Assembly: GCA_016711265.1 (NCBI GenBank)
Contig: JADJTI010000001.1
Span: 372,001 to 436,000 of the forward strand
From: Austwickia sp.
GTDB taxonomy: Bacteria; Actinomycetota; Actinomycetes; Actinomycetales; Dermatophilaceae
Direction: 5' to 3'
DNA: 64,000 nucleotides
The notes beneath the pieces were generated by a model. That model had not been told where the DNA came from and did no database searches. It worked only from the letters and a program-made list of their open reading frames with translations. Both the position numbers and the translations under genes were made by a program. Positions 1 through 9,130 of the stretch are shown here, piece by piece (position 1 is the first letter of the stretch; the number at the start of each line of letters is the position of its first letter).

Positions 1-2
1 CG

Positions 3-1457
3 GTGTTTCACGCCCACCGCAGCGAGACGGCCATGCTGCGGTATCTGAAGCAGCTCGCCGACCGGGACTACGCCCTGGACCGCGGAATGATCCCGCTCGG
101 GTCGTGCACGATGAAGCTCAACGCGACCACGGAGATGGAGCCCATCACGTGGCCCGAATTCGCGGGTCTGCACCCGTTCGTTCCGGCAGGGCAGTCCGAA
201 GGTATCCGGACGTTGATCGCCGACCTGGAGTCCTGGCTCTGCGAGATCACCGGGTACGACGCGGTCTGCCTGCAACCCAATGCCGGCTCCCAGGGGGAGT
301 TGGCGGGCCTGCTCGCCATCCGTGCCTACCACCATGCGCGGGGGGAGGGCCACCGGGATGTCTGCCTGATCCCGGCGAGCGCGCACGGTACCAACGCGGC
401 GAGCGCGGTGATGGCCGGATTGCGGGTCGTCGTGGTCAAGACCGGGCCCCGCGGTGACGTGGACCTCGACGATGTGGCCGCCAAGGTCGCCGCCCATCGG
501 GATCAGCTCGCCGCCATCATGGTGACCTACCCCTCGACGCACGGGGTGTACGAGGACACCATGACCCGGCTCTGCCAGCTCATTCATGAGTCTGGAGGTC
601 AAGTTTACGTTGATGGTGCGAACATGAATGCCCTGGTCGGACTGTGCCGCCCAGGCGACTTTGGCGCGGACGTCTCGCACCTGAACCTTCACAAGACGTT
701 TAGCATTCCGCACGGCGGGGGAGGCCCTGGCGTAGGGCCGGTCGGGGTCCGCGCCCACCTGGCGCCGTATCTGCCCAACCACCCGCTGGCGCCCGAAGCC
801 GGCCCCGCCACGGGCGTCGGGCCGATCGCCGCCGCGCCGTACGGCTCGGCTGGCGTGCTACCGATTTCCTGGGCCTACATCCGGTTGATGGGCGGGGCGG
901 GCCTGACGAAGGCGACCGCGGTGGCCGTGCTGAACGCCAACTATGTCGCGGCGCGTCTGCGGGAGCACTACCCGGTGCTCTACTCCGGTGACTCCGGGCT
1001 GGTGGCCCACGAGTGCATCCTGGACCTGCGGGACCTGACCAAGCAGACCGGTGTGAGCGTCGACGACGTCGCCAAGCGCCTCATCGACTACGGGTTCCAC
1101 GCGCCGACCGTGTCCTTCCCGATCGCGGGCACCCTGATGGTGGAGCCGACCGAGAGCGAGGACCTGCGGGAACTGAACCGGTTCTGCGCGGCGATGATCG
1201 CGATCCGGGACGAGATCGACCAGATCGCCACGGGTGCGGTCGCGATCGCCGCGTCCGCCCTGCGGCACGCCCCCCACACCGCTCAGTCCCTGGTGGGGGA
1301 CTGGCCTGCAGCGTACGACCGGGCCAGCGCCGTCTATCCCCCAGGTGTGGACCCGCTGTCCAAGTACTGGCCGCCGGTACGCCGCGTGGACGGTGCGTAC
1401 GGCGATCGACACCTGGTGTGTTCGTGCCCGCCGCTGGAGGAACTGGCCGACAGCTGA
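3..1457 (+). CDS. gcvP: Glycine dehydrogenase (decarboxylating), P-protein, C-terminal part
   Basis: This is the C-terminal half (484 residues) of the glycine cleavage P-protein, the PLP enzyme that decarboxylates glycine and passes the aminomethyl group to the lipoyl arm of H-protein. The gene is cut by the window edge: the frame is open to base 3, the GTG there is an internal valine codon, and the family is about 950 residues long. The PLP-lysine motif NLHKTFSIPHGGGGPG lies near visible residue 230, and SCTMKLN and NAGSQGE earlier in the protein are also typical. The other cleavage-system genes are not in view. The stop codon sits inside a 13-bp tandem repeat, described separately. Identification is secure. 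Confidence 0.96.
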   Translation: MFHAHRSETAMLRYLKQLADRDYALDRGMIPLGSCTMKLNATTEMEPITWPEFAGLHPFVPAGQSEGIRTLIADLESWLCEITGYDAVCLQPNAGSQGELAGLLAIRAYHHARGEGHRDVCLIPASAHGTNAASAVMAGLRVVVVKTGPRGDVDLDDVAAKVAAHRDQLAAIMVTYPSTHGVYEDTMTRLCQLIHESGGQVYVDGANMNALVGLCRPGDFGADVSHLNLHKTFSIPHGGGGPGVGPVGVRAHLAPYLPNHPLAPEAGPATGVGPIAAAPYGSAGVLPISWAYIRLMGGAGLTKATAVAVLNANYVAARLREHYPVLYSGDSGLVAHECILDLRDLTKQTGVSVDDVAKRLIDYGFHAPTVSFPIAGTLMVEPTESEDLRELNRFCAAMIAIRDEIDQIATGAVAIAASALRHAPHTAQSLVGDWPAAYDRASAVYPPGVDPLSKYWPPVRRVDGAYGDRHLVCSCPPLEELADS

Positions 1458-1486
1458 GCCCGACAGCTGAGCCCGACAGCTGAAGC
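1448..1486. repeat. Three 13-bp tandem repeats over the gcvP stop codon
   Basis: The unit CGACAGCTGAGCC is present twice exactly (1448-1460, 1461-1473) and a third time with end changes (1474-1486). Each unit contains TGA. Because 13 is not a multiple of three, the three TGAs (1455, 1468, 1481) fall in three different frames, so translation stops here in any frame. Confidence 0.9.
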
Positions 1487-1574
1487 CGGCACCTTCGAGG
1501 GACCTCTCCGCTGCGGGCAGACAGCCCCTGTGGTTCGATGTCCGAGCAGCCTCGCTCACGGAAAGGGCAACGCC

Positions 1575-3053
1575 ATGGGAGCAGAGGTCTCGGGGAACGT
1601 TTGGTCCCATGAGCAGAAGCAGCGCTACCGAGAGAAGGTCCGCCAGGATCTCGACGTCTTCGAGCGGATGTTGGCCAACGCCAGCTTCGACGGCGACCAG
1701 CTGACCACGGGCATGGAGATGGAGTTGTTCCTGGTCGGTGACGACCTGGAACCCAGCTTCAGCAACGCCGAGGTGCTGGAGATCATCGGACACAAGGCGT
1801 TCCAGACCGAACTGGCCCGCTACAACGTCGAGCTCAACGTCGACCCCCGGTTGTTGTCGGGCACCGCCGCGTTCGAGCTGGAATCGGATCTGCGCAGCGC
1901 CCTGAACTACGCCCACGGCAAGGCCGAGGATGCCGGCGCGCACATGGTCCAGGTCGGTATCCTGCCCACCCTGATGCCCGAGCACTTCGCGCCCGGGTGG
2001 ATGAGCGCAGGATCCCGGTACGCCGCCCTCAACGACGCGATCATGGCCGCCCGCGGGGAGAACCTGCGGATCGACATCAGCGCGCACGGCGAGCGGTTCG
2101 CCATGTACGTCGACTCCATCGCACCCGAGTCCGCCTGCACTTCCGTCCAGCTGCACCTGCAGGTGCCGCCGCAACGGTTCGCGGCCTACTGGAACGCGGC
2201 CCAGGTGTTCGCCGGACCTCAGGTCGCGGTGGCCGCCAACTCCCCGTTCCTGTGCGGTCACGCCCTCTGGCACGAAACCCGCATCCCCCTCTTCGAGCAG
2301 GCGACCGACACCCGAGCCGAGGAACTGACCGCCCAAGGTGTGCGCGCGCGGGTGCCTTTCGGCGAACGCTGGATCACTTCGATTTTCGACCTCTTCGAGG
2401 AGAATGTGCGGTATTACCCCGCGTTGCTCCCCGAACTCTCCGACGAGGACCCCGTGGCGGTCTTCGAAGCAGGCCGAGCGCCGGCGCTGCACGAACTGCG
2501 GCTGCACAACGGGACGGTGTGGCGCTGGAACCGGCCCATCTATGACACCATCGGCGACCGACCCCACCTGCGGGTGGAGAACCGCATCCTGCCCGCGGGA
2601 CCCACGGTGATCGACGTACTGGCCAATGCCGCGCTCTACTACGGCGTCGTGGCGGCCCTGGCCGACGACGAACGGCCGATCTGGACACAGATGACGTTCG
2701 AAGCCGCTCAGCGCAACTTCGTCGACGCGGCGCGGGACGGGCTCGACGCCCGCCTGTACTGGCCGGGGTATCGCAGCGTACCGGCCGGTGAGCTGGTCTT
2801 GAATACCCTCCTGCCGATGGCCGAGGAAGGGCTGGCCAGCTGGGGCGTCGCCAAGGCGGTGCGCGACCGGTACCTGGGAGTGATCGAAGGCCGATGCGTA
2901 CGACGTCAGAACGGCGCCACGTGGCAGCGCGAGACCGTTGCGCGCCTGGAGGGCCGAGGGATGAATCGCAAGGACGCTCTGCACGAGATGCTGCGGCTCT
3001 ACTGCGCGGGGATGCACGCCAATCAGCCGGTGCACGAGTGGGAGCTGCCCTGA
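1575..3053 (+). CDS. GCS2-family glutamate--cysteine ligase-like protein
   Basis: This 492-residue protein belongs to the GCS2 carboxylate-amine ligase family (PF04107, COG2170), ATP-dependent enzymes that join glutamate to an amine such as cysteine. Family signs are TGMEMELFLV near the N-terminus, the ELNVDP motif, and the internal TSVQLHLQVP and RVENRILPAGPT segments. The frame opens at 1530, but ATG 1575 is preferred because GAAAGG lies about eight bases upstream and the residues before it do not resemble the family. The actual substrate cannot be read from the sequence; glutamate-cysteine ligation is the family default. Pyrophosphate-dependent PFK follows on the same strand 59 bases later. 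Confidence 0.85.
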   Translation: MGAEVSGNVWSHEQKQRYREKVRQDLDVFERMLANASFDGDQLTTGMEMELFLVGDDLEPSFSNAEVLEIIGHKAFQTELARYNVELNVDPRLLSGTAAFELESDLRSALNYAHGKAEDAGAHMVQVGILPTLMPEHFAPGWMSAGSRYAALNDAIMAARGENLRIDISAHGERFAMYVDSIAPESACTSVQLHLQVPPQRFAAYWNAAQVFAGPQVAVAANSPFLCGHALWHETRIPLFEQATDTRAEELTAQGVRARVPFGERWITSIFDLFEENVRYYPALLPELSDEDPVAVFEAGRAPALHELRLHNGTVWRWNRPIYDTIGDRPHLRVENRILPAGPTVIDVLANAALYYGVVAALADDERPIWTQMTFEAAQRNFVDAARDGLDARLYWPGYRSVPAGELVLNTLLPMAEEGLASWGVAKAVRDRYLGVIEGRCVRRQNGATWQRETVARLEGRGMNRKDALHEMLRLYCAGMHANQPVHEWELP

Positions 3054-3112
3054 TCGTGGGCCCGCTAGGGTAGGACACGACCTGGTCCCGGCTGAAGGAA
3101 CGAGAGTTCGCC

Positions 3113-4342
3113 ATGGCTGTTCGTCGCGTCGCCCTGCTCACCGCCGGCGGTTTCGCGCCCTGTCTGTCCTCCGCCGTAGGTGGCTTGATCCAGCGCTACA
3201 CCGAGCTGGCCCCCGAGGTGGAGATCATCGCCTATAAGCACGGCTACCAGGGGCTCCTGACCGGGGACTATCTCACGGTCACGCCGGCGGTGCGTGAGAA
3301 GGCGGCGCTGCTGCACGAGTACGGCGGCTCCCCGATCGGCAACTCCCGCGTCAAGCTCACCAACACCAAAGACCTCGTCAAGCGCAAGCTGGTCCCGGAC
3401 GGCGTGGATCCCCTCTCCTTCGCGGCCAAGCGGCTCACCGACGACGGCGTCGACGTGCTGCACACGATCGGCGGCGACGACACCAACACCACGGCCGCCG
3501 ACCTCGCGGCCCACCTCGAAGAAAGCGGGCACCACCTCGTCGTGGTCGGTCTGCCCAAGACCGTCGACAACGACATCATCCCGATCCGGCAGTCCCTCGG
3601 CGCCAACACCGCCGCCGAGCAGGGGGCCCGCTTCGCGGCCAACTTCATCAGCGAGCACAACTCGGGCTCGCGGATGCTGCTGGTGCACGAGGTGATGGGT
3701 CGCAACTGTGGCTGGCTCACCGCGGCGACCGCCCGCTCGTACCGCGAATGGCTGGACACCCGCGAGTGGTTGCCCGAATTCGGGTTGGACCGTCGGGCGT
3801 GGGACATCCACGGGCTCTACATCCCCGAGGTGGAGGTGTCCATCGAAAAGGAGGCCGAGCGGCTGCGGCACGTGATGGACGAACTGGGCTGCGTCAACCT
3901 GTGGATCTCCGAGGGCGCCGGGGTGTCCGACATCGTGGACCTGATGGAGAAGAACGGCGAGGACGTACCCCGGGACGCCTTCGGTCACGTGCGCCTCAAC
4001 GAGATCAACCCCGGTGCGTGGTTCGGTAAGCAGTTCGCCGAGAAGCTCGGGGCCGAGAAGGTCAACATTCAGAAGTCCGGCTACTTCTCCCGGTCCGCGC
4101 CGGCCAACGAGGGCGACCTGGCGCTGATCAAGACCATGACCGACCTGGCCGTGGACTGCGCGCTGGCCGGGACCGCCGGAGTCATCGGCAACGACGAGGA
4201 CCACGGCGATGAGCTGCGGGCCATCGAGTTCTCCCGCATCCAGGGCCACAAGGCCTTCGACTTCCGGCAGCAGTGGTACGTCGACCTCATCAAGGACATC
4301 GGTCAGGGCTGGCCCGAGGGGCAGCACCCCGGCGGTCAGTGA
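3113..4342 (+). CDS. pfp: Pyrophosphate--fructose-6-phosphate 1-phosphotransferase
   Basis: A 409-residue phosphofructokinase that phosphorylates fructose 6-phosphate in glycolysis. Two signatures point to pyrophosphate rather than ATP as phosphate donor: GGDDT near residue 120 (ATP enzymes have GGDGS) and PKTVDND near residue 148 (ATP enzymes have PGTIDND). The PPi reaction is reversible and saves ATP. The start ATG follows AAGGAACGAGAG at a workable distance. A strong hairpin follows the stop, so the gene probably ends its transcript. PPi specificity is inferred from these family residues, not measured. Confidence 0.93.
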   Translation: MAVRRVALLTAGGFAPCLSSAVGGLIQRYTELAPEVEIIAYKHGYQGLLTGDYLTVTPAVREKAALLHEYGGSPIGNSRVKLTNTKDLVKRKLVPDGVDPLSFAAKRLTDDGVDVLHTIGGDDTNTTAADLAAHLEESGHHLVVVGLPKTVDNDIIPIRQSLGANTAAEQGARFAANFISEHNSGSRMLLVHEVMGRNCGWLTAATARSYREWLDTREWLPEFGLDRRAWDIHGLYIPEVEVSIEKEAERLRHVMDELGCVNLWISEGAGVSDIVDLMEKNGEDVPRDAFGHVRLNEINPGAWFGKQFAEKLGAEKVNIQKSGYFSRSAPANEGDLALIKTMTDLAVDCALAGTAGVIGNDEDHGDELRAIEFSRIQGHKAFDFRQQWYVDLIKDIGQGWPEGQHPGGQ

Positions 4343-4365
4343 TCGCGTCCTGTTCGGAGGCCATC

Positions 4366-4400
4366 GCAGCGGCCCGTCCCCCGTGGGGGCGGGCCGCTGC
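4366..4400 (+). terminator. Long hairpin after pfp
   Basis: Arms GCAGCGGCCCG (4366-4376) and CGGGCCGCTGC (4390-4400) pair perfectly, and the loop itself pairs CCCCC with GGGGG, leaving one bulged T. There is no T-tract, which is common for actinobacterial terminators. It lies 24 bases after the pfp stop. Confidence 0.75.
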
Positions 4401-4469
4401 CGTGGTGACACCGGTCTCGGCCGGACCTGGGGGATCGTCAGCGGGGGGTGACCGGGAGATGATGGCCGA

Positions 4470-5846
4470 ATGAGCAACGAGGCAGGACGCGAGTGGGTCC
4501 GGCACGCGATCTGGTGGCAGGTGTTCCCCCTGGGGGCCTGTGGCGCCGAAACCGTCCAACCCGATCACGAACCCCTCCAGCACCGGCTGCCCAGGCTCAT
4601 CGACTGGCTGGACTACGCGATCGAGCTGGGATGCTCGGGCATCTCGCTGGGCCCGTTGTTCCGGTCCTACAGCCACGGTTACGACACCTTGGACTACTAC
4701 ACCGTGGACCCGCGGCTGGGCGACCGTGCCGATTTCGACGCGCTCGTCTCGGCCGCGCACGAGCGAGGCCTGAAGGTTCTGCTCGACGGGGTGTTCAACC
4801 ACATGGGCGCGGGGAACGACTGGTTCGCCGAGGTGGTCGAGCAGGGCCCGGAATCGCCACGGGCGCCGTACTTCCGGCTCACCTGGCCCGCGGACGCCGG
4901 CCCCGGTACCCGGCCCGAGTACGCCGACTTCGAGGGCCACACCGGTCTGATGGCCTTCAACCACGAGGACCCCCGGGTCGCCGACCTGGTCACCGACATC
5001 ATGTGCCATTGGCTGGAGGCGGGCATCGACGGGTGGCGCCTGGACGCGGCGTACGCCGTCCCGCCCGCCTTCTGGACCCAGGTGCTACCCCGGGTCCGGG
5101 AACGCTTTCCCCATGCCTACATCGTCGGCGAGGTCATCCACGGTGACTACCCTGCGCTGGTGAACACCTCGGGCATGGACTCGGTCACCCAATACGAGTT
5201 GTGGAAGGCGATCTGGAGCAGCATCAATGACCGAAACTTCCACGAACTGGAATGGGCTTTGCGCCGTCATCGCGAGTTCATGCGGACGTTCGTTCCGCAG
5301 ACGTTCGCCGGCAACCATGACGTCACGCGGATTGCCTCACACATCGCCGATCCGGCCAACCTCACCCATGTCGCCGCCATTCTTTTCACGGTTGGCGGTA
5401 CGCCGTCGGTGTATTACGGGGATGAGCAGGGCTACCACGGAGTGAAGGAAGAGCGGCTGGGGGGCGACGATCAGATTCGCCCGGTCCTCCCGGAATCTCC
5501 CAGCGCATTCTCAGTGTTGGGCCGGTGGCTTCACGAGGAGTACCGGCTGCTGATCGGCGTGCGCCGCCGGCACCCGTGGCTGCATGACGCCGTCACCCGC
5601 ACCCGGCAGGTGAGCAACGATGTGCTGGTCTACGAATCGGTGCCGTCGGGGGAATCCGATTCTGCCGTGGGCGAATCGGGCGCCGCCCTGGTGACCGCCC
5701 TGAACATCGGGGATCAGCATGTCCGGATCGCGGCAGCCGACGTGGCTGAGATCCTCGCGGGCTCAGGTGCCCTGGTCGCAGGCGAGGACGCAGGCTCGAC
5801 CATGATCGAGCTGCCGGCGCACAGCTGGGTCGTCTGCGGGCGCTGA
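4470..5846 (+). CDS. Alpha-amylase family (GH13) glycosidase
   Basis: A 458-residue cytoplasmic glycoside hydrolase or transglycosylase of family GH13; no signal peptide is present. The conserved (beta/alpha)8-barrel motifs are in order: DGVFNH (region I), GWRLDAAY with nucleophile Asp192, IVGEV with acid/base Glu221, and AGNHDV with the third carboxylate Asp284. The protein starts directly with the barrel (AIWWQVFPLG) and ends with a short beta-domain. Family GH13 acts on alpha-glucans or trehalose-like sugars; which one is used here cannot be told. It is downstream of the pfp terminator, so it probably has its own promoter. Confidence 0.88.
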   Translation: MSNEAGREWVRHAIWWQVFPLGACGAETVQPDHEPLQHRLPRLIDWLDYAIELGCSGISLGPLFRSYSHGYDTLDYYTVDPRLGDRADFDALVSAAHERGLKVLLDGVFNHMGAGNDWFAEVVEQGPESPRAPYFRLTWPADAGPGTRPEYADFEGHTGLMAFNHEDPRVADLVTDIMCHWLEAGIDGWRLDAAYAVPPAFWTQVLPRVRERFPHAYIVGEVIHGDYPALVNTSGMDSVTQYELWKAIWSSINDRNFHELEWALRRHREFMRTFVPQTFAGNHDVTRIASHIADPANLTHVAAILFTVGGTPSVYYGDEQGYHGVKEERLGGDDQIRPVLPESPSAFSVLGRWLHEEYRLLIGVRRRHPWLHDAVTRTRQVSNDVLVYESVPSGESDSAVGESGAALVTALNIGDQHVRIAAADVAEILAGSGALVAGEDAGSTMIELPAHSWVVCGR

Positions 5847-6130
5847 AGACACCAGCCGCAGGAGCGCGTCTCGGCATGCATTGTCGAGGCAATACGGCGG
5901 TGGCATTGCCAAGAAGCTGTCGAGACGGTGTGCGGCAATCAATTGTCAAATGATGCGCTTCCCCAGGACGAATACTTTCCCTTTTCGAGAATTCGTGCGA
6001 AAGTTCTTTAGGTAGCATTCGCGACGCCGAATGGCTGCGCGTACGGACACCGTTGATGCGGGTCCGGCGCGGGGGAAACAACACAGACCGGGGGTTCCGC
6101 CCCGACGCCGCACCCACCAGGAGCGAACAC
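5847..6130. other. Intergenic region with AT-richer core before the amidase gene
   Basis: No gene is visible here. Bases 5930-6030 are clearly richer in A and T than the flanks and probably hold the promoter of the secreted amidase. GGCAAT and ATTGCC form a weak 6-bp inverted repeat around 5888-5910, and TGTCGAG occurs twice. No recognisable riboswitch or small RNA was found. Confidence 0.4.
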
Positions 6131-8107
6131 GTGCGCTTGCGCATCCGATCTCGACTCGTCCGTTGTGCCGCAGCTGTGGCTGTCGCGCCGATGCTGGTCG
6201 CCCTCCCGGCGCCCGTGCAGGCCAAACCTGCCCCGGTCCCGGTCACACCCACCACGAAGCGGGTGCCGCTGCTGGCGCCGGCCAACCCCGCCCTGGGCCG
6301 CGACGTGCGTTCACTGTCCACCGCGGCGGCGGTCCCCGGCGCGCGTGGACAGGCGGGCGCTGCCGGCGTGGCGGCCTCCCGGGTGGCCGGCTCGGCGGCG
6401 ACCGCACGACTCCAGGTGCTCGGGGCCACTGCCGTCCAGCGGGTGCCCACCGACGTCGCGGTGATCGGCCTGACCTGGCGGGAGAACACCGGCACGCGGG
6501 TCACGGTGCAGTACCGCACCCTCACCCGTTCGACGTGGGGACCCTGGCAGGCCATCGAGACCGACCCCACCCGCGGGGAGCCCGGCAGCAGCGGCGCCCG
6601 CGCCGGGACCGACCCGATCGTGGTCACCTCCGTCTCTGCGGTCCAAGCCCGGGTGCTGGGTCCGGCTGGCGGCGCTCCCGTCGACGCGGCTCTGGAGATC
6701 ATCGACCCCGGGCAGTCCGCCTACGACGGCGTGGCCGGCAGCGCGGGCGCCGAGGCGGGTGCGGCGCAGGCCGCCGCCGGTCGTCCCGCCATGAACTCCC
6801 GAGCCTCGTGGGGGGCCAACGAGGCCATTCGCCGGGCCCAACCGTCGATGGGGGCCGTCAAGGGCGTCGTCGTGCACCACACCGCGGGCACGAACAACTA
6901 CACGCCGGCGCAGGTGCCGGCCATCCTGCGGGGGATTTACGCGTTCCACGTCAAGGGGCGCAAGTGGAACGACATCGCCTACAACGCGCTGGTGGACAAG
7001 TGGGGGCGGGTCTGGGAAGGCCGGTACGGCGGTTTGGAGCAGCCGGTGGCCGGTGCCCACACTCTCGGCTACAACGGGCACACCATGGGCATCTCGATGA
7101 TGGGCGACTACGGCCAGTCGAAGCCGTCGACGGCGGCGCTCGATGCGATCGCGCGGATCATCGCCTGGAAAGCCAGCATTCACCAGTTCACCCCGAACGG
7201 TGCGACCAACCTGTACGGGCGCCGCAGCCCCGTGGTCGTCGGCCACCGCAACGTCGGGCAGACCACCTGTCCCGGGACCTACCTGTACGCCAAGCTGCCG
7301 TGGATCCGCAGCCGAGCGGCCGCCCTGTCCGGATACCTGCCGTCCCTGACCTTGTCCCGCGACATCGATCACGGCGGTGGGTCCGACGTGCTGGCCCTGG
7401 ATGCCGCTGGCCGCCTTCAGGTGCTGGGCGCTCGGTGGGACGGCACGATGGCCGCGCCCCGCACGATGGGGGCCGGCTGGTCGGCCTTCGATCAGGTGCT
7501 GGCGGCCGGCGACGTGGACTCCGACGGCGATGCCGACATCCTGGCCCGACACGCGGCGACGGGCCGTCTGCTGCTGTACGCCAACACCAGCCGCGGCGGG
7601 CTCGCTCGGGGCCGAGTTGTCGGGGTGGGCTGGTCGGTATTCACCCGGCTGGTGGCCCCCGGGGACGTGACCGGCGACGGCCGTCCCGACCTGATCGGCC
7701 AGAGCGCCTCCGGCGACCTGCGGCTATACCCCGGCAACGGGAAGGCGGGTTTCCTGAAGTCCCGGGTGATCGCGACGGGGCTGCCGGCGTACCGCTTCCT
7801 GGTGGGAGTCGGGGACTGGGAGGCCGACCGGACACGCGCCCTCATCGGGGTGACCGCGGACGGCGCCGGTTACCTGTTGCGTGGAGTGGGTCCGACGGGC
7901 ATCGCGTCGACCGTCCGGCTGGACGGCGACTTCTCGGCATACCAGGGGTTGACCGGGGTCAGCGACACCGACGGCGACGGGATGACGGAACTGTTCGCGG
8001 TGGACTCCTCGGGGTCGACCTGGTTGGGTCGGCGCAGCGGGAGCACATCCGTGTCGTGGTCCCCGGCCGGGCCCAGCGCGGCCGGACTGACGGTCTTCAG
8101 CGGCTGA
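6131..8107 (+). CDS. Secreted N-acetylmuramoyl-L-alanine amidase (PGRP) with FG-GAP repeats
   Basis: A 658-residue exported cell-wall hydrolase predicted to cut the bond between muramic acid and L-alanine. GTG 6131 is chosen because AGGAG lies seven bases upstream and the protein then begins with a signal peptide ending at LPAPVQA; an in-frame ATG at 6053 would add 26 poorly plausible residues. An N-terminal unknown region (to about residue 215) precedes the PGRP amidase domain (about 217-400), whose zinc ligands are seen in VVVHHTAG and GHRNVGQTTCPG. The C-terminal third carries FG-GAP/VCBS-like repeats with DxDxDGxxD motifs (AGDVDSDGDADIL, PGDVTGDGRPDLI), probably a calcium-binding propeller that anchors to the wall. 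Confidence 0.9.
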   Translation: MRLRIRSRLVRCAAAVAVAPMLVALPAPVQAKPAPVPVTPTTKRVPLLAPANPALGRDVRSLSTAAAVPGARGQAGAAGVAASRVAGSAATARLQVLGATAVQRVPTDVAVIGLTWRENTGTRVTVQYRTLTRSTWGPWQAIETDPTRGEPGSSGARAGTDPIVVTSVSAVQARVLGPAGGAPVDAALEIIDPGQSAYDGVAGSAGAEAGAAQAAAGRPAMNSRASWGANEAIRRAQPSMGAVKGVVVHHTAGTNNYTPAQVPAILRGIYAFHVKGRKWNDIAYNALVDKWGRVWEGRYGGLEQPVAGAHTLGYNGHTMGISMMGDYGQSKPSTAALDAIARIIAWKASIHQFTPNGATNLYGRRSPVVVGHRNVGQTTCPGTYLYAKLPWIRSRAAALSGYLPSLTLSRDIDHGGGSDVLALDAAGRLQVLGARWDGTMAAPRTMGAGWSAFDQVLAAGDVDSDGDADILARHAATGRLLLYANTSRGGLARGRVVGVGWSVFTRLVAPGDVTGDGRPDLIGQSASGDLRLYPGNGKAGFLKSRVIATGLPAYRFLVGVGDWEADRTRALIGVTADGAGYLLRGVGPTGIASTVRLDGDFSAYQGLTGVSDTDGDGMTELFAVDSSGSTWLGRRSGSTSVSWSPAGPSAAGLTVFSG

Positions 8108-8164
8108 GCGGTATGCCGGCGGGGGGCGTTCGGCCCCGGCCGGGGTCGGGGCGATACTGAGCGG

Positions 8165-9127
8165 GTGTCCACCGCTGACGATCCCGTCCCGGAGCCCAAA
8201 GCGCCGACCGACCGGTCACGCCTGGCGCGGTACGCCTGGCTGTCGATCGCGGCCGCGCTGATCACCATCACCCTCAAGGGCGCCGCCTGGCACCTCACGG
8301 GGTCGGTCGGGCTCCTGTCGGACGCGGCCGAATCGTTGGTCAACCTGGTGGCCGCCGTCGTGGCGCTGTGGGCGCTGACGGTGGCGGCACGCCCCGCCGA
8401 CGACGTTCACCACTTCGGGCACAGCAAGGCGGAGTACTTCTCCGCTGCCATCGAGGGACAGATGATCCTGGTGGCGGCCTTCCTCATCATGTGGCCGGCC
8501 GTCGACCGCCTGCTGCACCCACAGGCCCTGGAGAACGTGGGCATCGGCCTGGTGATCTCCGTCGTGGCTTCCGTCGTCAACGGCGCCGTGGCGTTCGTCC
8601 TCCTGCGCGCCGGGCGCCGCTACCGCTCGTCGGCGCTGACGGCCGATGCCCATCACCTGCTCACCGACGTCTGGACATCGGCAGGGGTGGTCGCGGGCGT
8701 GTTGCTGGTCGGCCTGACGGGATGGTCGCCGTTGGACCCGCTGCTGGCCATCGCCGTCGGCATCAACATCGTGTTCACCGGGTGGCGCCTGCTCCGTGAC
8801 TCGATCGCGGGCCTGATGGATCAGACCTGGGCCACCGAGGAGAACACCGAACTCGCGAGCTTGCTGGCCCGGTTCGAGGCACCTGACGTGCAGTTCCACG
8901 GGTTGCGCACCCGCCGGGCCGGGCACCACCGGTTCGCTGAGGTGCACGTCCTGGTGCCGGGGGCCTGGAGCGTGCAGCGCGGGCACGACGTGGTCGAGGA
9001 CATTGAAGAAGCGGTGCGCGCGGAACTGGACGACGTCACCGTGATGTGTCACCTGGAGCCGTTGGAGGACCCGCGCTCCTACGGTGACTTCGCCGCAGAG
9101 GTCCCGGTCGCGCGCGAACAGGATTGA
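8165..9127 (+). CDS. Cation diffusion facilitator family transporter
   Basis: A 320-residue inner-membrane divalent metal/proton antiporter (zinc, iron, manganese or cobalt efflux). It has the usual six membrane segments between about residues 20 and 200 and a cytoplasmic C-terminal domain. Metal-site signatures are SDAAESLVN in TM2 and DAHHLLTDVWTS in TM5 (HxxxD), with HFGHSKAEYFS between TM2 and TM3. The TM2 site has E and N where many zinc exporters have H/D and D, so metal specificity is uncertain. The start is GTG. Its stop is only three bases from the next ATG, so it is probably co-transcribed with the FAD/Fe-S oxidoreductase. Confidence 0.92.
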   Translation: MSTADDPVPEPKAPTDRSRLARYAWLSIAAALITITLKGAAWHLTGSVGLLSDAAESLVNLVAAVVALWALTVAARPADDVHHFGHSKAEYFSAAIEGQMILVAAFLIMWPAVDRLLHPQALENVGIGLVISVVASVVNGAVAFVLLRAGRRYRSSALTADAHHLLTDVWTSAGVVAGVLLVGLTGWSPLDPLLAIAVGINIVFTGWRLLRDSIAGLMDQTWATEENTELASLLARFEAPDVQFHGLRTRRAGHHRFAEVHVLVPGAWSVQRGHDVVEDIEEAVRAELDDVTVMCHLEPLEDPRSYGDFAAEVPVAREQD

Positions 9128-9130
9128 GCG

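Noticed and set aside
858..3035. A 725-codon minus-strand frame
   Set aside because: Antisense to gcvP and the GCS2-family gene; low-complexity His/Arg/Gly composition and no domain.
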